64,000 nucleotides of DNA from an uncultured Bacteroidales bacterium. Lineage in GTDB: Bacteria > Bacteroidota > Bacteroidia > Bacteroidales > Muribaculaceae. The DNA is taken from the NCBI GenBank assembly GCA_902776835.1, contig CACYRK010000005.1:46425-110424 (forward strand), given 5' to 3'. Below the pieces are notes generated by a model. It was not told the origin of the DNA, did no database searches, and worked only from the letters and a program-made list of their open reading frames with translations. The position numbers were made by a program, and so were the translations under genes. Below are positions 1 through 9,956 of the stretch, in pieces (the first letter of the stretch is position 1; each line of letters starts with the position of its first letter).

Positions 1-184
1 CCATCGAAATCACGGTGACGTTGGCACCATATTGGTCCTTGAGTTGCAGGGCGAGTTCAAGACCACCCTTATCGTCGGGATTCATGATGCTTGGCACGCC
101 TTCACGAATCAAAGTTCCTTTTACGGGATCAATCTTGATCTCGGTGGTATCGGGAACTTGTTTGATACAAACTATGATATTCAT
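1..184 (-). CDS. etfB: Electron transfer flavoprotein subunit beta, N-terminal part (cut by window edge)
   Basis: Only about the first 61 codons are inside the window. The translation begins MNIIVCIKQVPDTTEIKIDP, the hallmark N-terminus of EtfB, followed by the NPDDKGGLELAL segment also typical of the family. EtfB forms a heterodimer with EtfA and carries electrons to or from acyl-CoA dehydrogenases. It sits 15 bases downstream of the butyryl-CoA dehydrogenase gene on the same strand, which fits a Bcd/Etf complex, possibly an electron-bifurcating one. The first ATG is used as start. EtfA is presumably just outside the window. Confidence 0.9.
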   Translation of the reverse strand, partial: MNIIVCIKQVPDTTEIKIDPVKGTLIREGVPSIMNPDDKGGLELALQLKDQYGANVTVISM

Positions 185-199
185 ATGCTCTTACTCTAA

Positions 200-1339
200 T
201 TATTTAAACAAATGACCTGCAATGACCATGCGCTGAACCTCCGATGTGCCCTCGTAAATCTCGGTGATCTTGGCGTCGCGCATCATGCGTTCTACTGGAT
301 ACTCACGGGTGTAGCCATATCCGCCGTGGAATTGCACGGCCTTGGTGGTAACCTCCATTGCCGTTTCGGCGGCAAAGAGTTTGGCCATGGCGGCGTCGGC
401 CGTGTAGGGCAGACCCATGTCTTTCTTCCAAGCGGCGCTGCGCACCAGCAGGCGGGCAGCCTCAACCTTGGTCTTCAGGTCGGCCATTTGGAACTGGGTG
501 TTCTGGAACTTGGCGATAGCCTTGCCAAATTGCTTGCGCTCCTTGGTGTATTTCACGGTCTCGTCCATAGCGCCCTGGGCGATGCCCAGTGCCTGCGACG
601 CGATACCGATGCGGCCGCCGTCAAGCGTCTTCATGGCTATCGAGAAACCCTTGCCGAGGGCGCCCAGAAGGTTCTCCTTAGGCACCTCGCAGTTTTCGAA
701 AATCAATTCGCATGTGGCGCTGCCGCGGATACCCATCTTCAGTTCCTTCTTGCCAATAGAGAAGCCGGGCATGCCTTTCTCCACGATAAACGCCGAGATG
801 CCCTTGGTGCCCTTCGACTTGTCGGTCATCGCCATCACGATAAACACGTTGGCGTAAGAGGCGTTGGTGATGAAAATCTTCGAGCCGTTGAGAATCCACT
901 TGTCGCCAGCGTCGACGGCTGTGGTCTGCTGCATGGCGGCATCGGTGCCGGCATTGGGCTCAGTGAGGCCGAAAGCGCCAATCCACTCGCCCGAAGCCAA
1001 CTTGGGCAGATATTTCATCTTTTGCTCCTCGGTGCCATGCTCCATAATCGGTGCCATGCACAGCGAGGTGTGGGCCGACAGCACGACGCCTGTGGTGGCG
1101 CACACGCGGCTCAGTTCCTCGACGGCCATGATATACATCTGTACTGTACCGCCGGCACCGCCGTACTGCTTGGGCACGGGAATGCCCATCAAGCCAAGTT
1201 TGCCCATCTTCTCCACGGTCTCCAGCGGGAAGCGCTCCTGCTCATCGACCTCGGCGGCAAGCGGCTTTACTTCGTTTTCTGCAAACGAGCGTATCATCTG
1301 CAGGAAAAGTTGTTCTGTTTTTGAATAACTAAAATCCAT
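200..1339 (-). CDS. bcd: Butyryl-CoA (short-chain acyl-CoA) dehydrogenase
   Basis: 379 residues, the normal length for short-chain acyl-CoA dehydrogenases. The N-terminal helical domain, the beta domain (FGLTEPNAGTDA near residue 120) and the C-terminal helical domain are all present. The expected catalytic glutamate is in the IYEGTSE motif (Glu363). The enzyme is a cytoplasmic FAD protein that reduces crotonyl-CoA to butyryl-CoA with electrons passed through EtfAB. It lies between the hydroxybutyryl-CoA dehydrogenase gene (71 bases upstream) and etfB, so in this operon it completes the butyrate branch of lysine fermentation. A general acyl-CoA dehydrogenase role cannot be excluded from sequence alone. 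Confidence 0.9.
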   Translation of the reverse strand: MDFSYSKTEQLFLQMIRSFAENEVKPLAAEVDEQERFPLETVEKMGKLGLMGIPVPKQYGGAGGTVQMYIMAVEELSRVCATTGVVLSAHTSLCMAPIMEHGTEEQKMKYLPKLASGEWIGAFGLTEPNAGTDAAMQQTTAVDAGDKWILNGSKIFITNASYANVFIVMAMTDKSKGTKGISAFIVEKGMPGFSIGKKELKMGIRGSATCELIFENCEVPKENLLGALGKGFSIAMKTLDGGRIGIASQALGIAQGAMDETVKYTKERKQFGKAIAKFQNTQFQMADLKTKVEAARLLVRSAAWKKDMGLPYTADAAMAKLFAAETAMEVTTKAVQFHGGYGYTREYPVERMMRDAKITEIYEGTSEVQRMVIAGHLFK

Positions 1340-1410
1340 ATCTATTTTAGATTATTGTAGTGTGAAACGGCATGATGCCACGCGCCGGCATGGCACCAGC
1401 CTCACATATA

Positions 1411-2247
1411 TTAATATTTATAGAATCCCTCTCCGGTTTTGCGGCCAAGCAGTCCGGCACGCACCATCTTGCGCAGCAGTGGGTGGGGACGATACTTCGG
1501 GTCGCCAAACTCGTTGTAGAGAACCTCCATGATGGCCAGGTTCACGTCGTTGCCAATCAGGTCGGCCAAGGCGAGCGGGCCCATCGGGTGGTTGGCACCA
1601 AGCATCATGCACTTGTCGATGTCCTCGGCGCTGGCAATGCCGTCGGCCAGGATGCCCACAGCCTCGTTAATCATCGGGATGAGGATGCGGTTCACCACAA
1701 AGCCGGGAGCCTCGTTAACGGGCACCGGAGTCTTGCCGATGGATGTCGTCAGGTCGATAATGCACTGTGCGGTGGCGTCGCTGGTGAGTTGGCCCTTGAT
1801 GACCTCAACCAGTGCCATGCGGTCGGCAGGGTTGAAGAAGTGGCAGCCAATGAACTGGCTGGGACGGCTCGTGCAAGCGGCAATCTCGGTAATCGACAGC
1901 GACGACGAGTTGGTGGCGAAGATCGTCTCGGGCTTGCAAATCTTGTCAAGTTCCATAAACACCTCTTTCTTGAGTTGCATATCCTCAACTGCGGCCTCAA
2001 TCACCAGGTCGGCATCGGCAAAGGTGGCATAGTCGGTCGTCGTGCTGATGTTGGCCAGCATGGCATCCATATTGTCCTGTGCGATTTTGCCCTTCTCAAC
2101 CAACTTGGCATAGCCCTTGGTAATCGATGCCATGGCCTTGTCGAGGCTGGCTTGAGTGCGGCTCTTCATGACCACCGGCATCTTGGCGGCAAACGCCTTG
2201 ACGATACCCTTGGCCATCGTTCCTGTTCCAATAATACAAATTTTCAT
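1411..2247 (-). CDS. hbd: 3-hydroxybutyryl-CoA dehydrogenase
   Basis: 278 residues, matching the single-domain bacterial 3-hydroxyacyl-CoA dehydrogenase family. The Rossmann glycine motif GTGTMAKGI is at residues 7-15. The catalytic His136 is in [16 protein letters not shown], with its partner Glu148. The enzyme interconverts acetoacetyl-CoA and 3-hydroxybutyryl-CoA with NAD(P)H. In the lysine pathway acetoacetyl-CoA is made by the CoA-transferase from acetoacetate, so this gene with crotonase and Bcd leads to butyryl-CoA. It sits 34 bases after the crotonase gene, with no sign of an internal promoter. Confidence 0.92.
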   Translation of the reverse strand: MKICIIGTGTMAKGIVKAFAAKMPVVMKSRTQASLDKAMASITKGYAKLVEKGKIAQDNMDAMLANISTTTDYATFADADLVIEAAVEDMQLKKEVFMELDKICKPETIFATNSSSLSITEIAACTSRPSQFIGCHFFNPADRMALVEVIKGQLTSDATAQCIIDLTTSIGKTPVPVNEAPGFVVNRILIPMINEAVGILADGIASAEDIDKCMMLGANHPMGPLALADLIGNDVNLAIMEVLYNEFGDPKYRPHPLLRKMVRAGLLGRKTGEGFYKY

Positions 2248-2281
2248 TTCTTAATGCGGTATTTTTAATAGTTATTGTTTT

Positions 2282-3058
2282 TTATTCTCCGGTAAAGGTG
2301 GCTTTGCGCTTCTCGAGGAACGCGGCCATGCCTTCTTTCTGGTCGCGGCTGGCGAAGCACTTGCCGAACATCACGTTCTCGTAGGCAATGGCGTCATCGG
2401 CGCTCAGGTCGTAACTCTCGGCAATGCAGTCCTTGGCATATTGTATTGCCAGCGGCGCATTCTTGAGCATGCGGTCGGCCATCTCGAGGGCGCGGTCAAG
2501 CAACTCGCCCGGCTCGTAGACGGCATTCACCAGGCCGATGCGCAGTGCCTCGTCGGCACGGATGGCGCGGCCCGTGTAAATCATCTCCTTGGCCATGCCC
2601 TGGCCCACCAGTTTGGCCAGGCGGTAGGTGCCCGAGAAGCCCGGGATGATGCCTAAGCCCACCTCGGGTTGACCAAACTTGGCGTTGTTGGAGCAGATGC
2701 GGATGTCGCATGCCATGGCAAGTTCGCAGCCACCACCCAGCGCAAAGCCGTTGACGGCGGCAATCACCGGTATGGCCAGCGTCTCAATCTTGCGGAACAC
2801 AGCAGCGCCAAGTTTGCCAAATTGCGTGCCGCCGGCCTCGTCGAGGTGTGCCATCTCCGAGATGTCGGCGCCGGCAACAAACGCCTTCTCGCCGTCGCCC
2901 GTGATGATAAGCACGCGCGTGCTGGCGTCGAGATTGCTCACGCAGTCGTCAATCTCGCGCAGGATCGTCGAGTTCAGGGCGTTGAGGGTCTTGGGCGAGG
3001 ATATCGTCAGGATGGTGATACTCTCGCGGCGCTCAATTTTCAAGAAGTTATAATCCAT
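2282..3058 (-). CDS. crt: Enoyl-CoA hydratase / 3-hydroxybutyryl-CoA dehydratase (crotonase)
   Basis: 258 residues, a typical crotonase length. The oxyanion-hole segment AFVAGADISEM (residues 59-69) and GFALGGGCELAMACD (104-118) are intact. The two catalytic glutamates are Glu112 and Glu132 (in FGQPEVGLGI). It dehydrates 3-hydroxybutyryl-CoA to crotonyl-CoA in the cytoplasm. It starts 15 bases after the CoA-transferase B gene and is followed by hbd and bcd, so the butyrate-forming enzymes are contiguous. Crotonyl-CoA is also the product expected from the Kal branch of lysine fermentation, so Crt and Bcd serve both branches. Confidence 0.92.
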   Translation of the reverse strand: MDYNFLKIERRESITILTISSPKTLNALNSTILREIDDCVSNLDASTRVLIITGDGEKAFVAGADISEMAHLDEAGGTQFGKLGAAVFRKIETLAIPVIAAVNGFALGGGCELAMACDIRICSNNAKFGQPEVGLGIIPGFSGTYRLAKLVGQGMAKEMIYTGRAIRADEALRIGLVNAVYEPGELLDRALEMADRMLKNAPLAIQYAKDCIAESYDLSADDAIAYENVMFGKCFASRDQKEGMAAFLEKRKATFTGE

Positions 3059-3073
3059 CGTTGCTCGGTGTTA

Positions 3074-3733
3074 TCAGATGTCCATCGGTTTCAAGTCGGG
3101 CGAGATGATGAGTTTGGCCTCGGTAGCGGCCTGCACTTGCTCGACGGTGAACTCAGGATGCAACTCGCGCAGCACGATGCCTTCGGGAGTGATGTCCATC
3201 ACACCCATCTCGGTGATGATCATGTTCACCTGTCCGGCTGCTGTCAGTGGCAGGGTGCACTCTTTCAGAATCTTCGGAGCGCCCTTCTGGGTGTGCTCCA
3301 TGGTCAGGATTACGCGCTTTGCGCCCACCACCAGGTCCATGGCGCCGCCCATGCCGGGAGCCATCTTGCCGGGGATAATCCAGTTGGCCAGGTTGCCCTT
3401 CTCATCCACCTGCAGAGCGCCCAGGAACGACACGTTCACGTGGCCGCCGCGGATGATGGCAAACGATGTTGCCGAATCGAAGGTGCACGCGCCCGGAACG
3501 AGCGTGATGGCACCGCCGCCAGCATTAATCAGGTTCTTGTCGGCCTCGCCCTCGCCGGGTGTGGGACCCATACCCATAGCGCCGTTCTCGGTTTGAAGGG
3601 TCACCGATACGCCTTCGGGCAGGTAATTAGGAATCATTGTGGGAATACCGATTCCCAGGTTTACTACGTCACCATTATGCAACTCTTTGGCTGCACGTTT
3701 TGCGATGACTTCTCTCATTTCGTTTTTATCCAT
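3074..3733 (-). CDS. Butyrate/acetate-acetoacetate CoA-transferase subunit B
   Basis: 219 residues, matching the AtoA/CtfB/ScoB beta subunit of family I CoA-transferases. The catalytic glutamate motif appears as QTENGAMGMG with Glu49, followed by the glycine-rich NAGGGAITLVPG segment. It exchanges CoA between butyryl-CoA or acetyl-CoA and acetoacetate. The partner subunit A is not adjacent: its best candidate is the first gene of the operon (12342-12992), about 8.6 kb upstream, with the kam, kdd, kce and kal genes in between. In most genomes the two subunits are neighbours. An ATG start gives the full family N-terminus. Confidence 0.9.
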   Translation of the reverse strand: MDKNEMREVIAKRAAKELHNGDVVNLGIGIPTMIPNYLPEGVSVTLQTENGAMGMGPTPGEGEADKNLINAGGGAITLVPGACTFDSATSFAIIRGGHVNVSFLGALQVDEKGNLANWIIPGKMAPGMGGAMDLVVGAKRVILTMEHTQKGAPKILKECTLPLTAAGQVNMIITEMGVMDITPEGIVLRELHPEFTVEQVQAATEAKLIISPDLKPMDI

Positions 3734-3782
3734 AATTGTTAAAGGTTTATGAGATTAATTATATTATTAATTATGTGTTATC

Positions 3783-4571
3783 TCATTTCATGCCTCGCTT
3801 GTGCATCTCTTGCACGACAAACGAGGCCACGTCGTCGGCATAAGTGTTCATGCCGAAGCCGGCGTCGAAGCCCAGTTCCTTGGCCAACTCATGGGTGATG
3901 CGCGCGCCGCCGCAGCAGCATATCATCTTGTCGCGCAAGCCCTCGGCCTCCATCAGTTCGATGAAGTTGGTGAGGTTGTGGATGTGAACGTCCTTTTGAG
4001 TCACGGTCTGCGAAATCACAAGCGCGTCGGCATGCAATTCGATGCCCTTGGCGATAAATTCCTCGTTGGGCACTTGCGACCCCAGGTTGTAAGCCTCAAT
4101 CATCTCGTAGCGCTCAAGGCCGTAGTGGCCTGCGTAGCCCTTCATGTTCATGATGGCGTCGATGCCCACGGTGTGAGCGTCGGTACCCGTCGAGGCACCC
4201 ACAATCACAATCTTGCGGCCAAAGTTCTCCTTGATGTACTTGTCGGTCTCGTACATGTCCATCGTGTCGCTCTCCACCTTGGGAACGTAGATGGTCGAGT
4301 AGTCGACGGTGTGCTGGCAACTGCCGTAGCAGTTGAAGAAGGTGAAGCCGGGCGTGAGTTCTTTGTAATACACCACGCTGGGATTCTCGAGCCCCATCTT
4401 GCGCAGCAGTTGCTTGGCGGCCTCCACGGCCTCGGCGCCACACGGCACTGGCAGCGTGAAACTCAATTGAGTCTTGCCGTCGTTCATCGTGTCGCCGTAG
4501 GGCTTGATTTTCGATAAGTCTAAGGTTTTGTCGAAATCCTTAGATTCCATTGAATATAGTCCTTCGCTCAT
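3783..4571 (-). CDS. kamE: Lysine 5,6-aminomutase beta (cobalamin-binding) subunit
   Basis: 262 residues. The B12-binding motif DAHTVG gives His133 as the lower cobalt ligand, and Lys144 follows eleven residues later. These match by position the cobalamin His and PLP-binding Lys described for the clostridial beta subunit. The C-terminal half is the Rossmann cobalamin domain (KIVIVGAST, DALVISQTVT, CCCGGARIT). With KamD it moves the terminal amino group of beta-lysine (or D-lysine) from C6 to C5 using adenosylcobalamin and PLP. It lies 19 bases downstream of kamD. The cysteine run CCCGG (about residues 228-232) is notable but not unusual for this family. Confidence 0.95.
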   Translation of the reverse strand: MSEGLYSMESKDFDKTLDLSKIKPYGDTMNDGKTQLSFTLPVPCGAEAVEAAKQLLRKMGLENPSVVYYKELTPGFTFFNCYGSCQHTVDYSTIYVPKVESDTMDMYETDKYIKENFGRKIVIVGASTGTDAHTVGIDAIMNMKGYAGHYGLERYEMIEAYNLGSQVPNEEFIAKGIELHADALVISQTVTQKDVHIHNLTNFIELMEAEGLRDKMICCCGGARITHELAKELGFDAGFGMNTYADDVASFVVQEMHKRGMK

Positions 4572-4590
4572 AGTATCTCAGTTTATGGTG

Positions 4591-6147
4591 TTAACGTTTT
4601 CCTTTCATCAGTTCCACAAAGGGATTGAAATAATTCTCGCCCTTCATCGTCACGCCGGCAAGGCCCTTGCCGCCGTTCTTGGGGCGTTTCACATCGCCGA
4701 AGATGCCCTTCTCCAGTGCGGTGAACAGGCCTTCTTTGACGATTTCATCAAGCAACTTGATGGTGTTGTCGAGCACCTCCTTGGCGCGGTTGCGGCAGAT
4801 GCCGCCCTCCACAAACTCCATCTCCTCGCCTATGCTCTTCATGTTGTTGAAGATGTACTTGGCATTTTCAATCGACAGGTAGCGGTCGCTCATAAACGGC
4901 GTGTGGATAGCCTCGGTGGGCATACCCAGCAACTGGATGCCCTGGTGAGTCCAGATGCCGACCATGTTGAACAGCGCGTCCTGAATGTGGCCACGGAAGA
5001 TGTTACCGGTCATAAACTTCGTCGGCGGCATGTATTTCAGCGTGGCTTTGGGGAAGATCTCACGCGTCATCTGTGCCTGAGCCAACTCCAGCAGGAAGCC
5101 GTTCTCCAGCATCGGGTCCATCTCGAAGGCGTGACCCAGACCCATCTGCTCCTCGGGCAGGCCGGCCATCAGAGCCAGTTGCTCGTTAATCAGGTCCGAG
5201 GCCAGCACCGTGTGGGCGGCCTCCACAGCGTCGGCCGTGGTGAGGTAGTTGTCCTCGCCGGTGTTGATAATCACGCCGGCAAAGCCGTTGATGATGCGAC
5301 TCATGTACTGGTCAACCAGCGTGCGCTGCATGTTTATGTCGCGGAACAGAATGCCGTAAAGTGCGTCGTTCAGCATCACATCCAGGCCCTCAAAGGCTCC
5401 CATGATGGCAATCTCGGGCATACACAAGCCCGAGCAGTAGTTACACAGGCGGATGTAGCGGCCTTGCTCCTCGCCAACCTCGTCAAGCGCCTTGCGCATG
5501 ATGCGGAAGTTCTCCTGAGTGGCAAACGTGCCACCGAAGCCCTCGGTAGTGGCGCCATAGGGCACATAGTCCAGCAGACTCTGGCCCGTAGTGCGAATCA
5601 CGGCAATCACGTCGGCTCCCTGGCGAGCACCCGCCTGGGCTTGCACGACGTCCTCATAGATGTTGCCGGTGGCAACGATAATGTAGAGATAGGGTTTCGG
5701 ACCCTCGCCGATCGTGTCGATATAATGCTCGCGGCGGGCGCGGCGAGCGCGGATGCGAGCCATGCTCTCGTCGATAACGGGCTGAAGCGTCGCAGCGATG
5801 CGCTGCGGGTCGCGAGTCACCACCTTAGTGATGTCGAGCGAGCCCTTGGCAACCTCCTCGGCGATGGCCTGAGGCTGAAGCCCCGTCTGGATCATGGCGT
5901 TAGCGATGAAGAACAGGGCACCCTCGCTCAGCACGCCATTGTCCTTGAGTGTGTCGACTACAACGTTGGGCAGGGGCACCTGGTTGTCGTCGATACCGTC
6001 AATGCCCATCAGGCGGCACAGCGTACGCTCGACAGCCACCGTGGTGTACTGCTCGACAAAGGCTTGCACATCTTCGGCGATGTTCTTGGCCAAACCTCTG
6101 GCATACTCTACTTTAGTAAAATCTAAACCTAACTTGCTTTTTTGCAT
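4591..6147 (-). CDS. kamD: Lysine 5,6-aminomutase alpha subunit
   Basis: 518 residues, the expected length of the TIM-barrel alpha subunit. Family segments are clear: KLGLDFTKVEYARGLAKNIA at the N-terminus, VATGNIYEDVVQAQAGARQGADVIAVIRTTGQSLLDYVPYGATTEGFGGT (described here in parts) near residues 160-205, and NYCSGLCMPEIA near 240. It holds the substrate-binding part of the B12/PLP enzyme and works only with KamE. It is 13 bases downstream of the MutS-like gene. This subunit is subject to mechanism-based inactivation in studied homologues, which may explain the conserved KamB/KamC neighbours. Confidence 0.95.
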   Translation of the reverse strand: MQKSKLGLDFTKVEYARGLAKNIAEDVQAFVEQYTTVAVERTLCRLMGIDGIDDNQVPLPNVVVDTLKDNGVLSEGALFFIANAMIQTGLQPQAIAEEVAKGSLDITKVVTRDPQRIAATLQPVIDESMARIRARRARREHYIDTIGEGPKPYLYIIVATGNIYEDVVQAQAGARQGADVIAVIRTTGQSLLDYVPYGATTEGFGGTFATQENFRIMRKALDEVGEEQGRYIRLCNYCSGLCMPEIAIMGAFEGLDVMLNDALYGILFRDINMQRTLVDQYMSRIINGFAGVIINTGEDNYLTTADAVEAAHTVLASDLINEQLALMAGLPEEQMGLGHAFEMDPMLENGFLLELAQAQMTREIFPKATLKYMPPTKFMTGNIFRGHIQDALFNMVGIWTHQGIQLLGMPTEAIHTPFMSDRYLSIENAKYIFNNMKSIGEEMEFVEGGICRNRAKEVLDNTIKLLDEIVKEGLFTALEKGIFGDVKRPKNGGKGLAGVTMKGENYFNPFVELMKGKR

Positions 6148-6160
6148 ATCTATATCAATA

Positions 6161-7531
6161 TTATATTATGTGTCTTTCAGGATTCTTGTCACGATTGCGC
6201 TCGAGCAACTGGCGGGCGCGGCCAATCCACTGCTGGTCGATGCCCAGGCTCTCGGCAATGTTCAGTGCCTCATGGGGCACCTCGCCGGCGGGGGCGTCGA
6301 CGAGTTGATAGTTCATCTGGCCGTTTTCCAGGCCTTTCACGCGCAGGCAGTGCGCGCCGCGGGCGCTCACGTCGTAGTGCGTGGTCATCACCAGGCTCAA
6401 CTGGCCGTTGCCAAGCACGTCGAGAAGGGCCTCAACGAGCGCGGTGCCCTCGGTGGGATTGGTGGTGCGAGCCGGCTCGTCGATGAGGGCCAGAAGGCGG
6501 CCGCCACGGCGCGAGGCCGCAATCACTGCGTCGATGTGCTTCATCTCGGCGGCAAACGACGACAACCCTTTCTCCACCGACTGGTCGTCGCCGATGCAGA
6601 AGTGAACCTCGTCGCGAAGCGTGATGCTCGCAGCGGCGGCCGGTATGCCAAAGCCATATTGGAACAGGTATTGGCACAGGGTGAGCGTCTTCAGCACCAC
6701 GGTCTTGCCGCCCATGTTGGCGCCCGTGATTAGGGTGGGCGTGCTGCCAAACTCGATGTCGACGGGCTGGAACGTCTTGCGCACGCGCGCGAGCGCGTCA
6801 AGCACCTGCGGGTTGAACAGACCCTCGTAGCGCGTCACGTCGGTGGCGCTCAGCGTGGGGAAGCAAAGCCCCCAGCGTTGCATCTGCAGCGCCTTCGCCA
6901 GGAACACGTCGATGCGAGCCAGCGACGTCAGCGCCTGCTCGACGCTGGCGGTGAACGGCCGCAAATCACGGCTCAGGTCGGCGCGCACTTGCGCCTCGAG
7001 TTCGCTGGCTTGGGCCAGCAGAGCCTCCTGCTCGTCGGGGTTGGAGCGCATGGCTTTGCGCAGGTCTTTCAACTCCTCGCAGTAACTGTCATATATATAG
7101 AATGTGGCAATCTTCATCCCGTCAGGGTCGAGGATGGTGATTACCGGCGATAGGTCGGGGATGGCGACGACACCCTCCATGCCGTGGGCGAGCAGCAGTT
7201 TGGCCACGTCGGTCGACAGGATAGCCAGGTGCTTCACCTCGAATAGTTCGATGTCGTCGAGTATGGCACCGCCATGCAGATTCTTGATGGTGGTGCGTAT
7301 ATCTTTGAGTTTCTGCAACTTAAATTGCAGCGTGGTGATGTAGGTTTTGTCAACCTGCTGAACGAATGCGGCAAACTTGCGCAGCACGGCATAAGCCGCC
7401 TCGACGTCCTCGGCCGTGGTCATCATCTCGGTCTCAAGGAGCCAACGGCGAGCGTAGCCCGACTGCAATTCCAGTTCATCGAGCATGTAGCGCAAGCCAC
7501 AAGGCGATTCTATGACATTCTTCAGTTGCAT
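6161..7531 (-). CDS. MutS-related ATPase of lysine-fermentation clusters (KamC-like)
   Basis: 456 residues from the ATG at 7529-7531, which is chosen because longer upstream reading only overlaps the preceding gene out of frame. The C-terminal half is a MutS-type ABC ATPase: Walker A GANMGGKT (270-277), Walker B LLALIDE (346-352), and the following ARTTNPTEG segment comparable to MutS DEIGRGTS. The N-terminal mismatch-binding domain of MutS is absent, leaving clamp- and lever-like helices. Proteins like this recur in lysine-fermentation operons. A housekeeping or reactivation role for the B12 aminomutase is the usual proposal, not DNA repair. The start overlaps the end of the P-loop gene by 10 bases, suggesting translational coupling. 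Confidence 0.8.
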   Translation of the reverse strand: MQLKNVIESPCGLRYMLDELELQSGYARRWLLETEMMTTAEDVEAAYAVLRKFAAFVQQVDKTYITTLQFKLQKLKDIRTTIKNLHGGAILDDIELFEVKHLAILSTDVAKLLLAHGMEGVVAIPDLSPVITILDPDGMKIATFYIYDSYCEELKDLRKAMRSNPDEQEALLAQASELEAQVRADLSRDLRPFTASVEQALTSLARIDVFLAKALQMQRWGLCFPTLSATDVTRYEGLFNPQVLDALARVRKTFQPVDIEFGSTPTLITGANMGGKTVVLKTLTLCQYLFQYGFGIPAAAASITLRDEVHFCIGDDQSVEKGLSSFAAEMKHIDAVIAASRRGGRLLALIDEPARTTNPTEGTALVEALLDVLGNGQLSLVMTTHYDVSARGAHCLRVKGLENGQMNYQLVDAPAGEVPHEALNIAESLGIDQQWIGRARQLLERNRDKNPERHII

Positions 7532-8577
7532 TGTTGCTCTTTTAGCAGGTCGTATACGGGAAGTTTGATAACTTCGGTAAGTTTCTCGCACAGCGTGTCG
7601 GAGTCGAGCCGGTAGCCGCTGGGCGAGGTGGGGTTGACGGTGACGGCAATCAGTTTGCTCTTTTGCAGCACTGTCACGCGGCCGCCACCGCGCAGAAATT
7701 GTGTGAACAGCCGCTGGTCGACGAAAATCTTCGTGAAGTCGCGCACCACCAGTTCGCACTTGCGCAGGGTGGGGTGCTGGCGCACTTTCTCCAGCAGGCT
7801 GTCGACGAGGGCGCCGGCCACATATAGCGTGGCGCAGCGGTCCATGCCATCGAAGTGCAGTTGTTGCGACAGCGAGGTCGTGCCGTTGACCTCGTGCAAC
7901 TCGCCGTCGATGTCGATGCTCCACACACCCTTCTCGAGCGGGGTGAGAGCCGTGAGGTTGGCCTCGCTGGTGAGTGGCAGGTTCACCAGGTCGACGACGT
8001 GCTTGGTCTTCTGAACCAATGTCGTCAGGTTGGCCGAGTAAGCAGCGCCGGTGGCCAGAATCATCGACTGGCTGATGGCCGGTGACGCCGAACTGAGGCG
8101 CGACAGCGCTCCGTCGATAATCACCAGGTCGATGCCATGCTGCTGCGTGTGCGCTATCCAGCGGCGCAACCCGCTGCCCGACGACGGGCCCGACAGCAAA
8201 ATCTTGCCCGGCGTCAGCGCGCGAGCGGTGACCACGCGGCCCAGCGAGGTGCTCTCGTCGCTCACATCGATGAGTTCCGACAGCAGTTTGCGTTGGCGGT
8301 AATGCATCTCCGACGTGCCGAAGTACATGCCCTCACGAAGCACGATCTCGGGCTTCTGCGTGCGCGTCACCTGGTCGACGCTCTCGCCGTCGATGCCTAT
8401 CGATGTCACGGCAACGCGCTTGTGGGCCAGCGGCAGGCGCTCGAGCACATATTTCAGGCACTCGGTTTTGCCAGTGTTTTTCTCCAGCCCCACAATCGAC
8501 AGGCTGCCGTAGTTCATTATGTCATCGATAATTTCTGCCATCCTCGCTGTTTGGCTGCCAGCCGGGCGAGGAAGCAT
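7522..8577 (-). CDS. P-loop protein of lysine-fermentation clusters (KamB-like)
   Basis: 351 residues. A Walker A loop is at 30-38 (GLEKNTGKT), close to the N-terminus; no other domain is recognised. Conserved-looking blocks are LLSGPSSGSGLRRWI and DLVIIDGALSRLS, the latter resembling a Walker B strand. The chosen ATG at 8577 has GGGAG six bases upstream, unusual in Bacteroidota; an internal ATG at 8541 is an alternative. It sits between kamA (33 bases upstream) and the MutS-like gene (10-base overlap). By context the two probably act together, perhaps maintaining the KamDE holoenzyme. Biochemical function is not known to me from sequence. Confidence 0.75.
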   Translation of the reverse strand: MLPRPAGSQTARMAEIIDDIMNYGSLSIVGLEKNTGKTECLKYVLERLPLAHKRVAVTSIGIDGESVDQVTRTQKPEIVLREGMYFGTSEMHYRQRKLLSELIDVSDESTSLGRVVTARALTPGKILLSGPSSGSGLRRWIAHTQQHGIDLVIIDGALSRLSSASPAISQSMILATGAAYSANLTTLVQKTKHVVDLVNLPLTSEANLTALTPLEKGVWSIDIDGELHEVNGTTSLSQQLHFDGMDRCATLYVAGALVDSLLEKVRQHPTLRKCELVVRDFTKIFVDQRLFTQFLRGGGRVTVLQKSKLIAVTVNPTSPSGYRLDSDTLCEKLTEVIKLPVYDLLKEQQCN

Positions 8578-8610
8578 TGTCGCTCCCTCGCCATGCCAGC
8601 GGCTTATTTG

Positions 8611-9897
<1,287 letters not shown>

Positions 9898-9956
9898 ATC
9901 GTTTTTTTAGCGTTAATGCCGCTGGGGAGTAGGAACACCCCAGCGGCAATGGTGTC

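Noticed and set aside
6161..7531. True DNA mismatch repair MutS
   Set aside because: The mismatch-recognition domain is missing and the gene is embedded in a catabolic operon.
6161..7924. 587-codon reading of the MutS-like gene
   Set aside because: The first 131 codons overlap the P-loop gene out of frame and have an Arg-rich shadow composition; the family-like sequence begins at the ATG at 7531.
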